From Siphonodentalium dalli (Eukaryota > Mollusca > Scaphopoda > Gadilida > Siphonodentaliidae), in assembly GCA_032622095.1 (NCBI GenBank), contig CP136063.1, forward strand, positions 150,591,379 to 150,655,378: 64,000 bases of DNA, in the 5' to 3' direction. This document shows, piece by piece, positions 44,109-57,720 of this stretch. Position 1 is the stretch's first letter. Every line of letters begins with the position of its first letter. Position numbers and translations under genes: made by a program. The notes under the pieces are model-generated. The model had not been told where the DNA came from. It saw nothing but the letters and a program-made list of their open reading frames with translations, and did not search any database.

Positions 44109-47100
44109 CTAATATAAAGTATTTTTAAATAAATATTTCAATTTGTTTTCATCATCAAATTTTGCAAATAATGACCAGTGATCATGGAACATTTCTAAAG
44201 GAAATCTCTGACTGTCTACTAATATTCTATATTTGATGTCATGCATGAAGAAACATGCGATGGTCTGTTCTGGATATGTGTTTTCGATGGCTGCATACAC
44301 TCTGTTTCTGCTTGACCATATTACTTGCCTATATGTGGCTAAAATATGTAGATATGTATCAAGATGTGCAGGCGATATAAAGCATTTGTTAGCATAGCTG
44401 GGCTTACCGAGAATAGAATTAATCTGGCTTCTATGCGAAGTGGGCCGCCTACTAATCTGACTAAAAGTTCATAAAGAGCGTTTCTGGTAAATTTTAAGAA
44501 TTTGCCATACATGTAAAAAGCGGTGATATACTGTCTCCGTTTCGTAGCAAAATATACAATTATATGTTCTGGAGATATTTAAAGAGCTTAATACACTTTG
44601 ACACAATATGGTGTTGTGAGAAATGATCCATGATACACGTCTTCCTAAAGGTTCCATAAAACTGTGATGCAATAGTTCCCAGGCGCGCGCAAAGGGCACG
44701 TCTGGAACCTGCAGTTTCACTTTAGGAACGACTTTTGCTTTATCTATAAGTAAATTGTAATAATCATATGTTTTCATATAAATGTGATCAATATTTGCAA
44801 AATCTATGGAACGTAAAAGTTGTAAACAGGACTTGTAAAATGGGGAGGGGGTCGATGTGTGCAGAGCGGAATTCGAAAATAAATTCGGATTATAATGTCT
44901 TAGTTGCAGTCCGAGCCAATATCTGGCAAAGTATATCCATTTCTTGTCTTCTGCAAAATAAATGACTTGTCTAATATGATTCAGCCGAAAGGCTTTCATT
45001 TTAAGATCAATGTTGACTACGACTAAGCCTCCGTCAACATAATCTTGAAAGAGAACTTTGCGTTTGACTGGTTCAATTTTAGAGGCCCAGATAAAGGTTA
45101 CAGTGAAGTAATTCGATTGGTAGCGCCCTCCAACGGATTTTGGACCAAGATGCAGGAAAGAATTAAAAAAATTCTGGGCTCTGGTTGGTTAATAGTAGTT
45201 TCGATATTTAAACATATAAAATACATGCAATCACTCCTCTTGAAATTTCAGACTCCAAACAAAACATTGGCACATTGTAAAGCACGTGGTTCCTAGATTG
45301 AATTTTTTTGGGGTGAGGTAAAAAATGTCAATATTTTTTTTCATGCTATTCTGACTCTAGATTATAAATCTAGATATGATATGATTTTTTTTTTTCATGC
45401 AGAAACTTTGCGCAGATGCCAATCCTGGTGATCATGTACTCATTTATCACAATTCATGGATAGTCAGGGCTGCAAGCCATTATATGTTAACATTGAGGCC
45501 TGTGGGAAATAATTACTTCACTGTAACCAAAAACGGAACATTTGCCTTTGAAATCTGTCGCGATAGAAGCGAGGTAACTCTAAAATTTGTCCGACATAGT
45601 GATAAAAAATGTTTAGCTGATTCTTCATCTTCACAAAAGGCTGTTGAATCGTCGGCATAAAGGGAAATTTTGACTTTTTCGGAGCATCCGGGTGCATGTA
45701 ACCCTATAATTCTCTGATCGGCGCGAACTTTAATGGCGAATGGTTCAAGGCATAGGACATATAACAGGGGAGATAAACTGCACCCTTGGCGGACTGATCG
45801 TGATATGGGGAACGATTGGGAAATGCATGTGTTCGTTAATATAAACGGAACTGATTGCATCATTATACAATAATTGTACTAAAGAACAAAACATGGGACC
45901 AAAACGGAAAGATTGAAGACATTGGAATAAATATGCGTGGTCTAACCTATATATCGAACGCTTTCATTTGATCTAGACAAATGAATATTATTGAAAGATC
46001 TTTTTGTTCTACATAATCTAGAATGTTGCGGAATAAATGTAGATTGTCAGTAATTGATCGACCCCGAACAAAACAAGTCTGGTCCGGGTGGATCACTTCG
46101 CCGAGAACCTGTTTCGTCCGCATTATAGATAACATTTTTGAAAGAATCTTGTAATCTAGATTTAAAAGGGAAATAGGTCTGCAATATGCTAGTTCTTCCG
46201 CACGAGCCTTATCTTTGGTTTGAGCAGGAACCAGTTACTGCAAAATTCCCAGGGAAATGGTGTTTAATCATATTTTTCTACTTATTTGAATGTCCGACTG
46301 CACATGACAATAACGCATAATTATAATCCAAAACCGCGAGTGTTGGCCCGCAAAAATTAGTAGGTCTCAGGTACCAAAAGGGATCGTGGAATGTGGGGAT
46401 CTAGATAACAACACTACAGATTTAACGACGTGGAGTCTGAAATGAAGTGTCAGTTTGTTTTTAATACGGACCTTTATAAATTATTTACTTAGGAATATGT
46501 ATTCAAGTCAAAGAAGAGCGTTGACTGTTATATTATCCATGTTACATACATGGTATGAATGAAGAGCGTTTGTATTATTTGTGTCGTTTAAAGAAAACAA
46601 CTGATTAACCATTTTGCAGTGGCGGATATACAAGTTTGTCCACAGAAAGTGTTCTTCTCAATTTTGCGTCAAACCGAGTCTGGGAATATAAGACTTGATA
46701 ATGATCGCCATTTACTGCATCAAGAATGAATGGCAATGTATTCCTACCACGGCGCGACTTCCCTCGTTCGTCGACCCTGCATGCATGTTAAGCAACGCAA
46801 AGTCACCTGGGGTAAGCCATTTTTTGTAGAACGCCCATAGCTGTTCATTAAAACAATATTTAATCATCGTCTTCTGATCGGCATAGCCGAAACAGATACA
46901 TGTTCGACTGTGGTGTGATTGATTTCTGGAGGCCGTCGAAAATGCCGACGTGAACCGTACCTTGTCGGGATGTGTAACTAAAATTGTGAAGTTTTAATCG
47001 GATATTAAGATCATTACCAACCTAAATGGGCCAGTTTTTGGTTTGAGCAGGAACCATTTACTGCAAAATTCACAGGGAAATGGTATTTAATCATATTTTT

Positions 47101-47494
47101 TCTACCTTAATTGAATGTCCGACTGCACATGACAATAACGCATAATTGTATTACAACACCGTGAGTGTTGGCGTGCAAAAATTAGTAGGTCTCAGGTACC
47201 AAAAGGGAGGTTGTGGGGGATCTATAACAACACCACAAATTTAACTACATGGAGGTTTGAAATTAAAGGGTCAGTTTGTTTTTAATACGGTACGGACCTT
47301 TATAAATTATTTACTTGGGAATATGTATTCAATTATTCACTGTCATATTATCCCCTAAAGAGCGTTTCTATGTTCACCAGAAGACGTACACGGTACGCGT
47401 ATACAATATAACAGCACAGCATCACGACATTGAAACATTGAGACATCACAACACAGCAATCGAAACGCACATTCATGATGCAACCTGAAATATA
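44109..47494 (-). repeat. Macrosatellite unit 8 (type A)
   Basis: The copy is 3,386 bp. C-terminal remnants are at 44109-44300 and 44469-44999, palm remnants at 45513-45863 and 45947-46135. Type A is defined by ATCTAGATATGATATGA (45368), TTGGGAAATGCATGTGTTCG (45815), TTCTTCTCAATT (46652), ACCTTGTCGG (46969) and loss of GTGGGGTGA (46757). Its left third has private substitutions not shared with units 10 and 12. Confidence 0.94.
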
Positions 47495-50400
47495 CTAATA
47501 TAAAGTATTTTTAAATAAATATTTCAATTTGTTTTCATCATCAAATTTTGCAAATAATGACCAGTGATCATGGAACATTTCTAAAGGAAATCTCTGACTG
47601 TCTACTAATATTCTATATTTGATGTCATGCATGAAGAAAAATGCGATGGTCTGTTCTGGATATGTGTTTTCGATGGCTGCATACACTCTGTTTCTGCTTG
47701 ACCATATTACTTGCCTATATGTGGCTAAGATATGTAGATATGTATCAAGATGTGCAGGCGATATAAAGCATTTGTTAGCATAGCTGGGCTTACCGAGAAT
47801 AGAATTAATCTGGCTTCTATGCGAAGTGGGCCGCCTACTAATCTGACTAAAAGTTCATAAAGAGCGTTTCTGGTAAATTTTAAGAATTTGCCATACATGT
47901 AAAAAGCGGTGATATACTGTCTCCGTTTCGTAGCAAAATATACAATTATATGTTCTGGAGATATTTAAAGAGCTTAATACACTTTGACACAATATGGTGT
48001 TGTGAGAAATGATCCATGATACACGTCTTCCTAAAGGTTCCATAAAACTGTGATGCAATAGTTCCCAGGCGCGCGCAAAGGGCACGTCTGGAAACTGCAG
48101 TTTCACTTTAGGAACGACTTTTGCTTTATCTATAAGTAAATTGTAATAATCATATGTTTTCATATAAATGTGATCAATATTTGCAAAATCTATGGAACGT
48201 AAAAGTTGTAAACAGGACTTGTAAAATGGGGAGGGGGTCAATGTGTGCAGAGCGGAATTCGAAAATAAATTCGGATTATAATGTCTTAGTTGCAGTCCGA
48301 GCCAATATCTGGCAAAGTATAACCATTTCTTGTCTTCTGCAAAATAAATGACTTGTCTAATATGATTCAGCCGAAAGGCTTTCATTTTAAGATCAATGTT
48401 GACTACGACTAAGCCTCCGTCAACATAATCTTGAAAGAGAACTTTGCGTTTGACTGGTTCAATTTTAGAGGCCCAGATAAAGGTTACAGTGAAGTAATTC
48501 GATTGGTAGCGCCCTCCAACGGATTTTGGACCAAGATGCAGGAAAGAATTAAAAAAATTCTGGGCTCTGGTTGGTTAATAGTAGTTTCGATATTTAAACA
48601 TATAAAATACATGCAATCACTCCTCTTGAAATTTCAGACTCCAAACAAAACATTGGCACATTGTAAAGCACGTGGTTCCTAGATTGAATTGTTTTGGGGT
48701 GAGGTAAAAAATGTCAATATTTTTTTTCATGCTATTCTGACTCTAGATTATAAATCCCAAATTTAAAGGCATATGCCATGCCTGACGATATGATTTTTTT
48801 TTTTCATGCAGAAACTTTGCGCAGATGCCAATCCTGGTGATCATGTACTCATTTATCACAATTCATGGATAGTCAGGGCTGCAAGCCATTATATGTTAAC
48901 ATTGAGGCCTGTGGGAAATAATTACTTCACTGTAACCAAAAACGGAACATTTGCCTTTGAAATCTGTCGCGATAGAAGGGAGGTAACTCTAAAATTTGTC
49001 CGACATAGTGATAAAAAATGTTTAGCTGATTCTTCATCTTCACAAAAGGCTGTTGAATCGTCGGCATAAATGGAAATTTTGACTTTTTCGGAGCATCCGG
49101 GTGCATGTAACCCTATAATTCTCTGATCGGCGCGAACTTTAATGGCGAATGGTTCAAGGCATAGGACATATAACAGGGGAGATAAACTGCACCCTTGGCG
49201 GACTGATCGTGATATGGGGAACGATGGGGAAATGCATGTGTCCGTTAATATAAACGGAACTGATTGCATCATTATACAATAATCGTACTAAAGAACAAAA
49301 CATGGGACCAAAACGGAAAGATTGAAGACATTGGAATAAATATGCGTGGTCTAACCTATATATCGAACGCTTTCATTTGATCTAGACAAATGAATATTAT
49401 TGAAAGATCTTTTTGTTCTACATAATCTAGAATGTTGCGGAATAAATGTAGATTGTCAGTAATTGATCGACCCCGAACAAAACAAGTCTGGTCCGGGTGG
49501 ATCACTTCGCCGAGAACCTGTTTCGTCCGCATTATAGATAACATTTTTGAAAGAATCTTGTAATCTAGATTTAAAAGGGAAATAGGTCTGCAATATGCTA
49601 GTTCTTCCGCACGAGCCTTATCTTTGGTTTGAGCAGGAACCAGTTACTGCAAAATTCCCAGGGAAATGGTGTTTAATCATATTTTTCTACTTATTTGAAT
49701 GTCCGACTGCACATGACAATAACGCATAATTATAATCCAAAACCGCGAGTGTTGGCCCGCAAAAATTAGTAGGTCTCAGGTACCAAAAGGGATCGTGGAA
49801 TGTGGGGATCTAGATAACAACACTACAGATTTAACGACGTGGAGTCTGAAATGAAGTGTCAGTTTGTTTTTAATACGGACCTTTATAAATTATTTACTTA
49901 GGAATATGTATTCAAGTCAAAGAAGAGCGTTGACTGTTATATTATCCATGTTACATACATGGTATGAATGAAGAGCGTTTGTATTATTTGTGTCGTTTAA
50001 AGAAAACAACTGATTAACCATTTTGCAGTGGCGGATATACAAGTTTGTCCACAGAAAGTGTTCTTCGCAATTTTGCGTCAAACCGAGTCTGGGAATATAA
50101 GACTTGATAATGATCGCCATTTACGGCATCAAGAACGAATGGCAATGTATTCCTACCACGGTGCGACGTGGGGTGACTTCCCTCGTTCGTCGACCCTGCA
50201 TGCATGTTAAGCAACGCAAAGTCACCTGGGGTAAGCCATTTTTTGTAGAACGCCCATAGCTGTTCATTAAAACAATATTTAATCATCGTCTTCTGATCGG
50301 CATAGCCGAAACAGATACATGTTCGACTGTGGTGTGATTGATTTCTGGAGGCCGTCGAAAATGCCGACGTGAACCGTACGTTGTCGGGATGTGTAACTAA

Positions 50401-50914
50401 AATTGTGAAGTTTTAATCAGATTTTTAAGATCATTACCAACCTAAATGGGCCAGTTTTTGGTTTGAGCAGGAACCATTTACTGCAAAATTCACAGGGAAA
50501 TGGTATTTAATCATATTTTTTCTACCTTAATTGAATGTCCGACTGCACATGACAATAACGCATAATTGTATTACAACACCGTGAGTGTTGGCGTGCAAAA
50601 ATTAGTAGGTCTCAGGTACCAAAAGGGAGGTTGTGGGGGATCTATAACAACACCACAAATTTAACTACATGGAGGTTTGAAATTAAAGGGTCAGTTTGTT
50701 TTTAATACGGTACGGACCTTTATAAATTATTTACTTGGGAATATGTATTCAATTATTCACTGTCATATTATCCCCTAAAGAGCGTTTCTATGTTCACCAG
50801 AAGACGTACACGGTACGCGTATACAATATAACAGCACAGCATCACGACATTGAAACATTGAGACATCACAACACAGCAATCGAAACGCACATTCATGATG
50901 CAACCTGAAATATA
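47495..50914 (-). repeat. Macrosatellite unit 9 (type B)
   Basis: The copy is 3,420 bp. Remnants are at 47495-47686, 47855-48385, 48922-49272, 49356-49544 and 50014-50286. Type B is marked by GAATTGTTTTGGGG (48685), AAAGGCATATGCC (48764), AGAAGGGAGG (48973), AAGAACGAATGG (50131) and TCAGATTTTTAAGATC (50416). Confidence 0.94.
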
Positions 50915-53900
50915 CTAATATAAAGTATTTTTAAATAAATATTTCAATTTGTTTTCATCATCAAATTTTGCAAATAATGACCAGTGATCATGGAACATTT
51001 CTAAAGGAAATCTCTGACTGTCTACTAATATTCTATATTTGATGTCATGCATGAAGAAAAATGCGATGGTCTGTTCTGGATATGTGTTTTCGATGGCTGC
51101 ATACACTCTGTTTCTGCTTGACCATATTACTTGCCTATATGTGGCTAAGATATGTAGATATGTATCAAGATGTGCAGGCGATATAAAGCATTTGTTAGCA
51201 TAGCTGGGCTTACCGAGAATAGAATTAATCTGGCTTCTATGCGAAGTGGGCCGCCTACTAATCTGACTAAAAGTTCATAAAGAGCGTTTCTGGTAAATTT
51301 TAAGAATTTGCCATACATGTAAAAAGCGGTGATATACTGTCTCCGTTTCGTAGCAAAATATACAATTATATGTTCTGGAGATATTTAAAGAGCTTAATAC
51401 ACTTTGACACAATATGGTGTTGTGAGAAATGATCCATGATACACGTCTTCCTAAAGGTTCCATAAAACTGTGATGCAATAGTTCCCAGGCGCGCGCAAAG
51501 GGCACGTCTGGAAACTGCAGTTTCACTTTAGGAACGACTTTTGCTTTATCTATAAGTAAATTGTAATAATCATATGTTTTCATATAAATGTGATCAATAT
51601 TTGCAAAATCTATGGAACGTAAAAGTTGTAAACAGGACTTGTAAAATGGGGAGGGGGTCAATGTGTGCAGAGCGGAATTCGAAAATAAATTCGGATTATA
51701 ATGTCTTAGTTGCAGTCCGAGCCAATATCTGGCAAAGTATAACCATTTCTTGTCTTCTGCAAAATAAATGACTTGTCTAATATGATTCAGCCGAAAGGCT
51801 TTCATTTTAAGATCAATGTTGACTACGACTAAGCCTCCGTCAACATAATCTTGAAAGAGAACTTTGCGTTTGACTGGTTCAATTTTAGAGGCCCAGATAA
51901 AGGTTACAGTGAAGTAATTCGATTGGTAGCGCCCTCCAACGGATTTTGGACCAAGATGCAGGAAAGAATTAAAAAAATTCTGGGCTCTGGTTGGTTAATA
52001 GTAGTTTCGATATTTAAACATATAAAATACATGCAATCACTCCTCTTGAAATTTCAGACTCCAAACAAAACATTGGCACATTGTAAAGCACGTGGTTCCT
52101 AGATTGAATTTTTTTGGGGTGAGGTAAAAAATGTCAATATTTTTTTTCATGCTATTCTGACTCTAGATTATAAATCTAGATATGATATGATTTTTTTTTT
52201 TCATGCAGAAACTTTGCGCAGATGCCAATCCTGGTGATCATGTACTCATTTATCACAATTCATGGATAGTCAGGGCTGCAAGCCATTATATGTTAACATT
52301 GAGGCCTGTGGGAAATAATTACTTCACTGTAACCAAAAACGGAACATTTGCCTTTGAAATCTGTCGCGATAGAAGCGAGGTAACTCTAAAATTTGTCCGA
52401 CATAGTGATAAAAAATGTTTAGCTGATTCTTCATCTTCACAAAAGGCTGTTGAATCGTCGGCATAAAGGGAAATTTTGACTTTTTCGGAGCATCCGGGTG
52501 CATGTAACCCTATAATTCTCTGATCGGCGCGAACTTTAATGGCGAATGGTTCAAGGCATAGGACATATAACAGGGGAGATAAACTGCACCCTTGGCGGAC
52601 TGATCGTGATATGGGGAACGATTGGGAAATGCATGTGTTCGTTAATATAAACGGAACTGATTGCATCATTATACAATAATTGTACTAAAGAACAAAACAT
52701 GGGACCAAAACGGAAAGATTGAAGACATTGGAATAAATATGCGTGGTCTAACCTATATATCGAACGCTTTCATTTGATCTAGACAAATGAATATTATTGA
52801 AAGATCTTTTTGTTCTACATAATCTAGAATGTTGCGGAATAAATGTAGATTGTCAGTAATTGATCGACCCCGAACAAAACAAGTCTGGTCCGGGTGGATC
52901 ACTTCGCCGAGAACCTGTTTCGTCCGCATTATAGATAACATTTTTGAAAGAATCTTGTAATCTAGATTTAAAAGGGAAATAGGTCTGCAATATGCTAGTT
53001 CTTCCGCACGAGCCTTATCTTTGGTTTGAGCAGGAACCAGTTACTGCAAAATTCCCAGGGAAATGGTGTTTAATCATATTTTTCTACTTATTTGAATGTC
53101 CGACTGCACATGACAATAACGCATAATTATAATCCAAAACCGCGAGTGTTGGCCCGCAAAAATTAGTAGGTCTCAGGTACCAAAAGGGATCGTGGAATGT
53201 GGGGATCTAGATAACAACACTACAGATTTAACGACGTGGAGTCTGAAATGAAGTGTCAGTTTGTTTTTAATACGGACCTTTATAAATTATTTACTTAGGA
53301 ATATGTATTCAAGTCAAAGAAGAGCGTTGACTGTTATATTATCCATGTTACATACATGGTATGAATGAAGAGCGTTTGTATTATTTGTGTCGTTTAAAGA
53401 AAACAACTGATTAACCATTTTGCAGTGGCGGATATACAAGTTTGTCCACAGAAAGTGTTCTTCTCAATTTTGCGTCAAACCGAGTCTGGGAATATAAGAC
53501 TTGATAATGATCGCCATTTACTGCATCAAGAATGAATGGCAATGTATTCCTACCACGGCGCGACTTCCCTCGTTCGTCGACCCTGCATGCATGTTAAGCA
53601 ACGCAAAGTCACCTGGGGTAAGCCATTTTTTGTAGAACGCCCATAGCTGTTCATTAAAACAATATTTAATCATCGTCTTCTGATCGGCATAGCCGAAACA
53701 GATACATGTTCGACTGTGGTGTGATTGATTTCTGGAGGCCGTCGAAAATGCCGACGTGAACCGTACCTTGTCGGGATGTGTAACTAAAATTGTGAAGTTT
53801 TAATCGGATATTAAGATCATTACCAACCTAAATGGGCCAGTTTTTGGTTTGAGCAGGAACCATTTACTGCAAAATTCACAGGGAAATGGTATTTAATCAT

Positions 53901-54300
53901 ATTTTTTCTACCTTAATTGAATGTCCGACTGCACATGACAATAACGCATAATTGTATTACAACACCGTGAGTGTTGGCGTGCAAAAATTAGTAGGTCTCA
54001 GGTACCAAAAGGGAGGTTGTGGGGGATCTATAACAACACCACAAATTTAACTACATGGAGGTTTGAAATTAAAGGGTCAGTTTGTTTTTAATACGGTACG
54101 GACCTTTATAAATTATTTACTTGGGAATATGTATTCAATTATTCACTGTCATATTATCCCCTAAAGAGCGTTTCTATGTTCACCAGAAGACGTACACGGT
54201 ACGCGTATACAATATAACAGCACAGCATCACGACATTGAAACATTGAGACATCACAACACAGCAATCGAAACGCACATTCATGATGCAACCTGAAATATA
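50915..54300 (-). repeat. Macrosatellite unit 10 (type A)
   Basis: The copy is 3,386 bp. Remnants are at 50915-51106, 51275-51805, 52319-52669 and 52753-52941. From the thumb region rightwards it is nearly identical to unit 8, at an offset of 6,806 bp. Confidence 0.94.
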
Positions 54301-57300
54301 CTAATATAAAGTATTTTTAAATAAATATTTCAATTTGTTTTCATCATCAAATTTTGCAAATAATGACCAGTGATCATGGAACATTTCTAAAGGAAATCTC
54401 TGACTGTCTACTAATATTCTATATTTGATGTCATGCATGAAGAAAAATGCGATGGTCTGTTCTGGATATGTGTTTTCGATGGCTGCATACACTCTGTTTC
54501 TGCTTGACCATATTACTTGCCTATATGTGGCTAAGATATGTAGATATGTATCAAGATGTGCAGGCGATATAAAGCATTTGTTAGCATAGCTGGGCTTACC
54601 GAGAATAGAATTAATCTGGCTTCTATGCGAAGTGGGCCGCCTACTAATCTGACTAAAAGTTCATAAAGAGCGTTTCTGGTAAATTTTAAGAATTTGCCAT
54701 ACATGTAAAAAGCGGTGATATACTGTCTCCGTTTCGTAGCAAAATATACAATTATATGTTCTGGAGATATTTAAAGAGCTTAATACACTTTGACACAATA
54801 TGGTGTTGTGAGAAATGATCCATGATACACGTCTTCCTAAAGGTTCCATAAAACTGTGATGCAATAGTTCCCAGGCGCGCGCAAAGGGCACGTCTGGAAA
54901 CTGCAGTTTCACTTTAGGAACGACTTTTGCTTTATCTATAAGTAAATTGTAATAATCATATGTTTTCATATAAATGTGATCAATATTTGCAAAATCTATG
55001 GAACGTAAAAGTTGTAAACAGGACTTGTAAAATGGGGAGGGGGTCAATGTGTGCAGAGCGGAATTCGAAAATAAATTCGGATTATAATGTCTTAGTTGCA
55101 GTCCGAGCCAATATCTGGCAAAGTATAACCATTTCTTGTCTTCTGCAAAATAAATGACTTGTCTAATATGATTCAGCCGAAAGGCTTTCATTTTAAGATC
55201 AATGTTGACTACGACTAAGCCTCCGTCAACATAATCTTGAAAGAGAACTTTGCGTTTGACTGGTTCAATTTTAGAGGCCCAGATAAAGGTTACAGTGAAG
55301 TAATTCGATTGGTAGCGCCCTCCAACGGATTTTGGACCAAGATGCAGGAAAGAATTAAAAAAATTCTGGGCTCTGGTTGGTTAATAGTAGTTTCGATATT
55401 TAAACATATAAAATACATGCAATCACTCCTCTTGAAATTTCAGACTCCAAACAAAACATTGGCACATTGTAAAGCACGTGGTTCCTAGATTGAATTGTTT
55501 TGGGGTGAGGTAAAAAATGTCAATATTTTTTTTCATGCTATTCTGACTCTAGATTATAAATCCCAAATTTAAAGGCATATGCCATGCCTGACGATATGAT
55601 TTTTTTTTTTCATGCAGAAACTTTGCGCAGATGCCAATCCTGGTGATCATGTACTCATTTATCACAATTCATGGATAGTCAGGGCTGCAAGCCATTATAT
55701 GTTAACATTGAGGCCTGTGGGAAATAATTACTTCACTGTAACCACAAACGGAACATTTGCCTTTGAAATCTGTCGCGATAGAAGGGAGGTAACTCTAAAA
55801 TTTGTCCGACATAGTGATAAAAAATGTTTAGCTGATTCTTCATCTTCACAAAAGGCTGTTGAATCGTCGGCATAAAGGGAAATTTTGACTTTTTCGGAGC
55901 ATCCGGGTGCATGTAACCCTATAATTCTCTGATCGGCGCGAACTTTAATGGCGAATGGTTCAAGGCATAGGACATATAACAGGGGAGATAAACTGCACCC
56001 TTGGCGGACTGATCGTGATATGGGGAACGATGGGGAAATGCATGTGTCCGTTAATATAAACGGAACTGATTGCATCATTATACAATAATCGTACTAAAGA
56101 ACAAAACATGGGACCAAAACGGAAAGATTGAAGACATTGGAATAAATATGCGTGGTCTAACCTATATATCGAACGCTTTCATTTGATCTAGACAAATGAA
56201 TATTATTGAAAGATCTTTTTGTTCTACATAATCTAGAATGTTGCGGAATAAATGTAGATTGTCAGTAATTGATCGACCCCGAACAAAACAAGTCTGGTCC
56301 GGGTGGATCACTTCGCCGAGAACCTGTTTCGTCCGCATTATAGATAACATTTTTGAAAGAATCTTGTAATCTAGATTTAAAAGGGAAATAGGTCTGCAAT
56401 ATGCTAGTTCTTCCGCACGAGCCTTATCTTTGGTTTGAGCAGGAACCAGTTACTGCAAAATTCCCAGGGAAATGGTGTTTAATCATATTTTTCTACTTAT
56501 TTGAATGTCCGACTGCACATGACAATAACGCATAATTATAATCCAAAACCGCGAGTGTTGGCCCGCAAAAATTAGTAGGTCTCAGGTACCAAAAGGGATC
56601 GTGGAATGTGGGGATCTAGATAACAACACTACAGATTTAACGACGTGGAGTCTGAAATGAAGTGTCAGTTTGTTTTTAATACGGACCTTTATAAATTATT
56701 TACTTAGGAATATGTATTCAAGTCAAAGAAGAGCGTTGACTGTTATATTATCCATGTTACATACATGGTATGAATGAAGAGCGTTTGTATTATTTGTGTC
56801 GTTTAAAGAAAACAACTGATTAACCATTTTGCAGTGGCGGATATACAAGTTTGTCCACAGAAAGTGTTCTTCGCAATTTTGCGTCAAACCGAGTCTGGGA
56901 ATATAAGACTTGATAATGATCGCCATTTACGGCATCAAGAACGAATGGCAATGTATTCCTACCACGGTGCGACGTGGGGTGACTTCCCTCGTTCGTCGAC
57001 CCTGCATGCATGTTAAGCAACGCAAAGTCACCTGGGGTAAGCCATTTTTTGTAGAACGCCCATAGCTGTTCATTAAAACAATATTTAATCATCGTCTTCT
57101 GATCGGCATAGCCGAAACAGATACATGTTCGACTGTGGTGTGATTGATTTCTGGAGGCCGTCGAAAATGCCGACGTGAACCGTACGTTGTCGGGATGTGT
57201 AACTAAAATTGTGAAGTTTTAATCAGATTTTTAAGATCATTACCAACCTAAATGGGCCAGTTTTTGGTTTGAGCAGGAACCATTTACTGCAAAATTCACA

Positions 57301-57720
57301 GGGAAATGGTATTTAATCATATTTTTTCTACCTTAATTGAATGTCCGACTGCACATGACAATAACGCATAATTGTATTACAACACCGTGAGTGTTGGCGT
57401 GCAAAAATTAGTAGGTCTCAGGTACCAAAAGGGAGGTTGTGGGGGATCTATAACAACACCACAAATTTAACTACATGGAGGTTTGAAATTAAAGGGTCAG
57501 TTTGTTTTTAATACGGTACGGACCTTTATAAATTATTTACTTGGGAATATGTATTCAATTATTCACTGTCATATTATCCCCTAAAGAGCGTTTCTATGTT
57601 CACCAGAAGACGTACACGGTACGCGTATACAATATAACAGCACAGCATCACGACATTGAAACATTGAGACATCACAACACAGCAATCGAAACGCACATTC
57701 ATGATGCAACCTGAAATATA
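54301..57720 (-). repeat. Macrosatellite unit 11 (type B)
   Basis: The copy is 3,420 bp. Remnants are at 54301-54492, 54661-55191, 55728-56078, 56162-56350 and 56820-57092. It repeats unit 9 at 6,806 bp with very few changes, such as ACCACAAACGG (55740) for ACCAAAAACGG and AAAGGGAAATT (55874) for AAATGGAAATT. Confidence 0.94.
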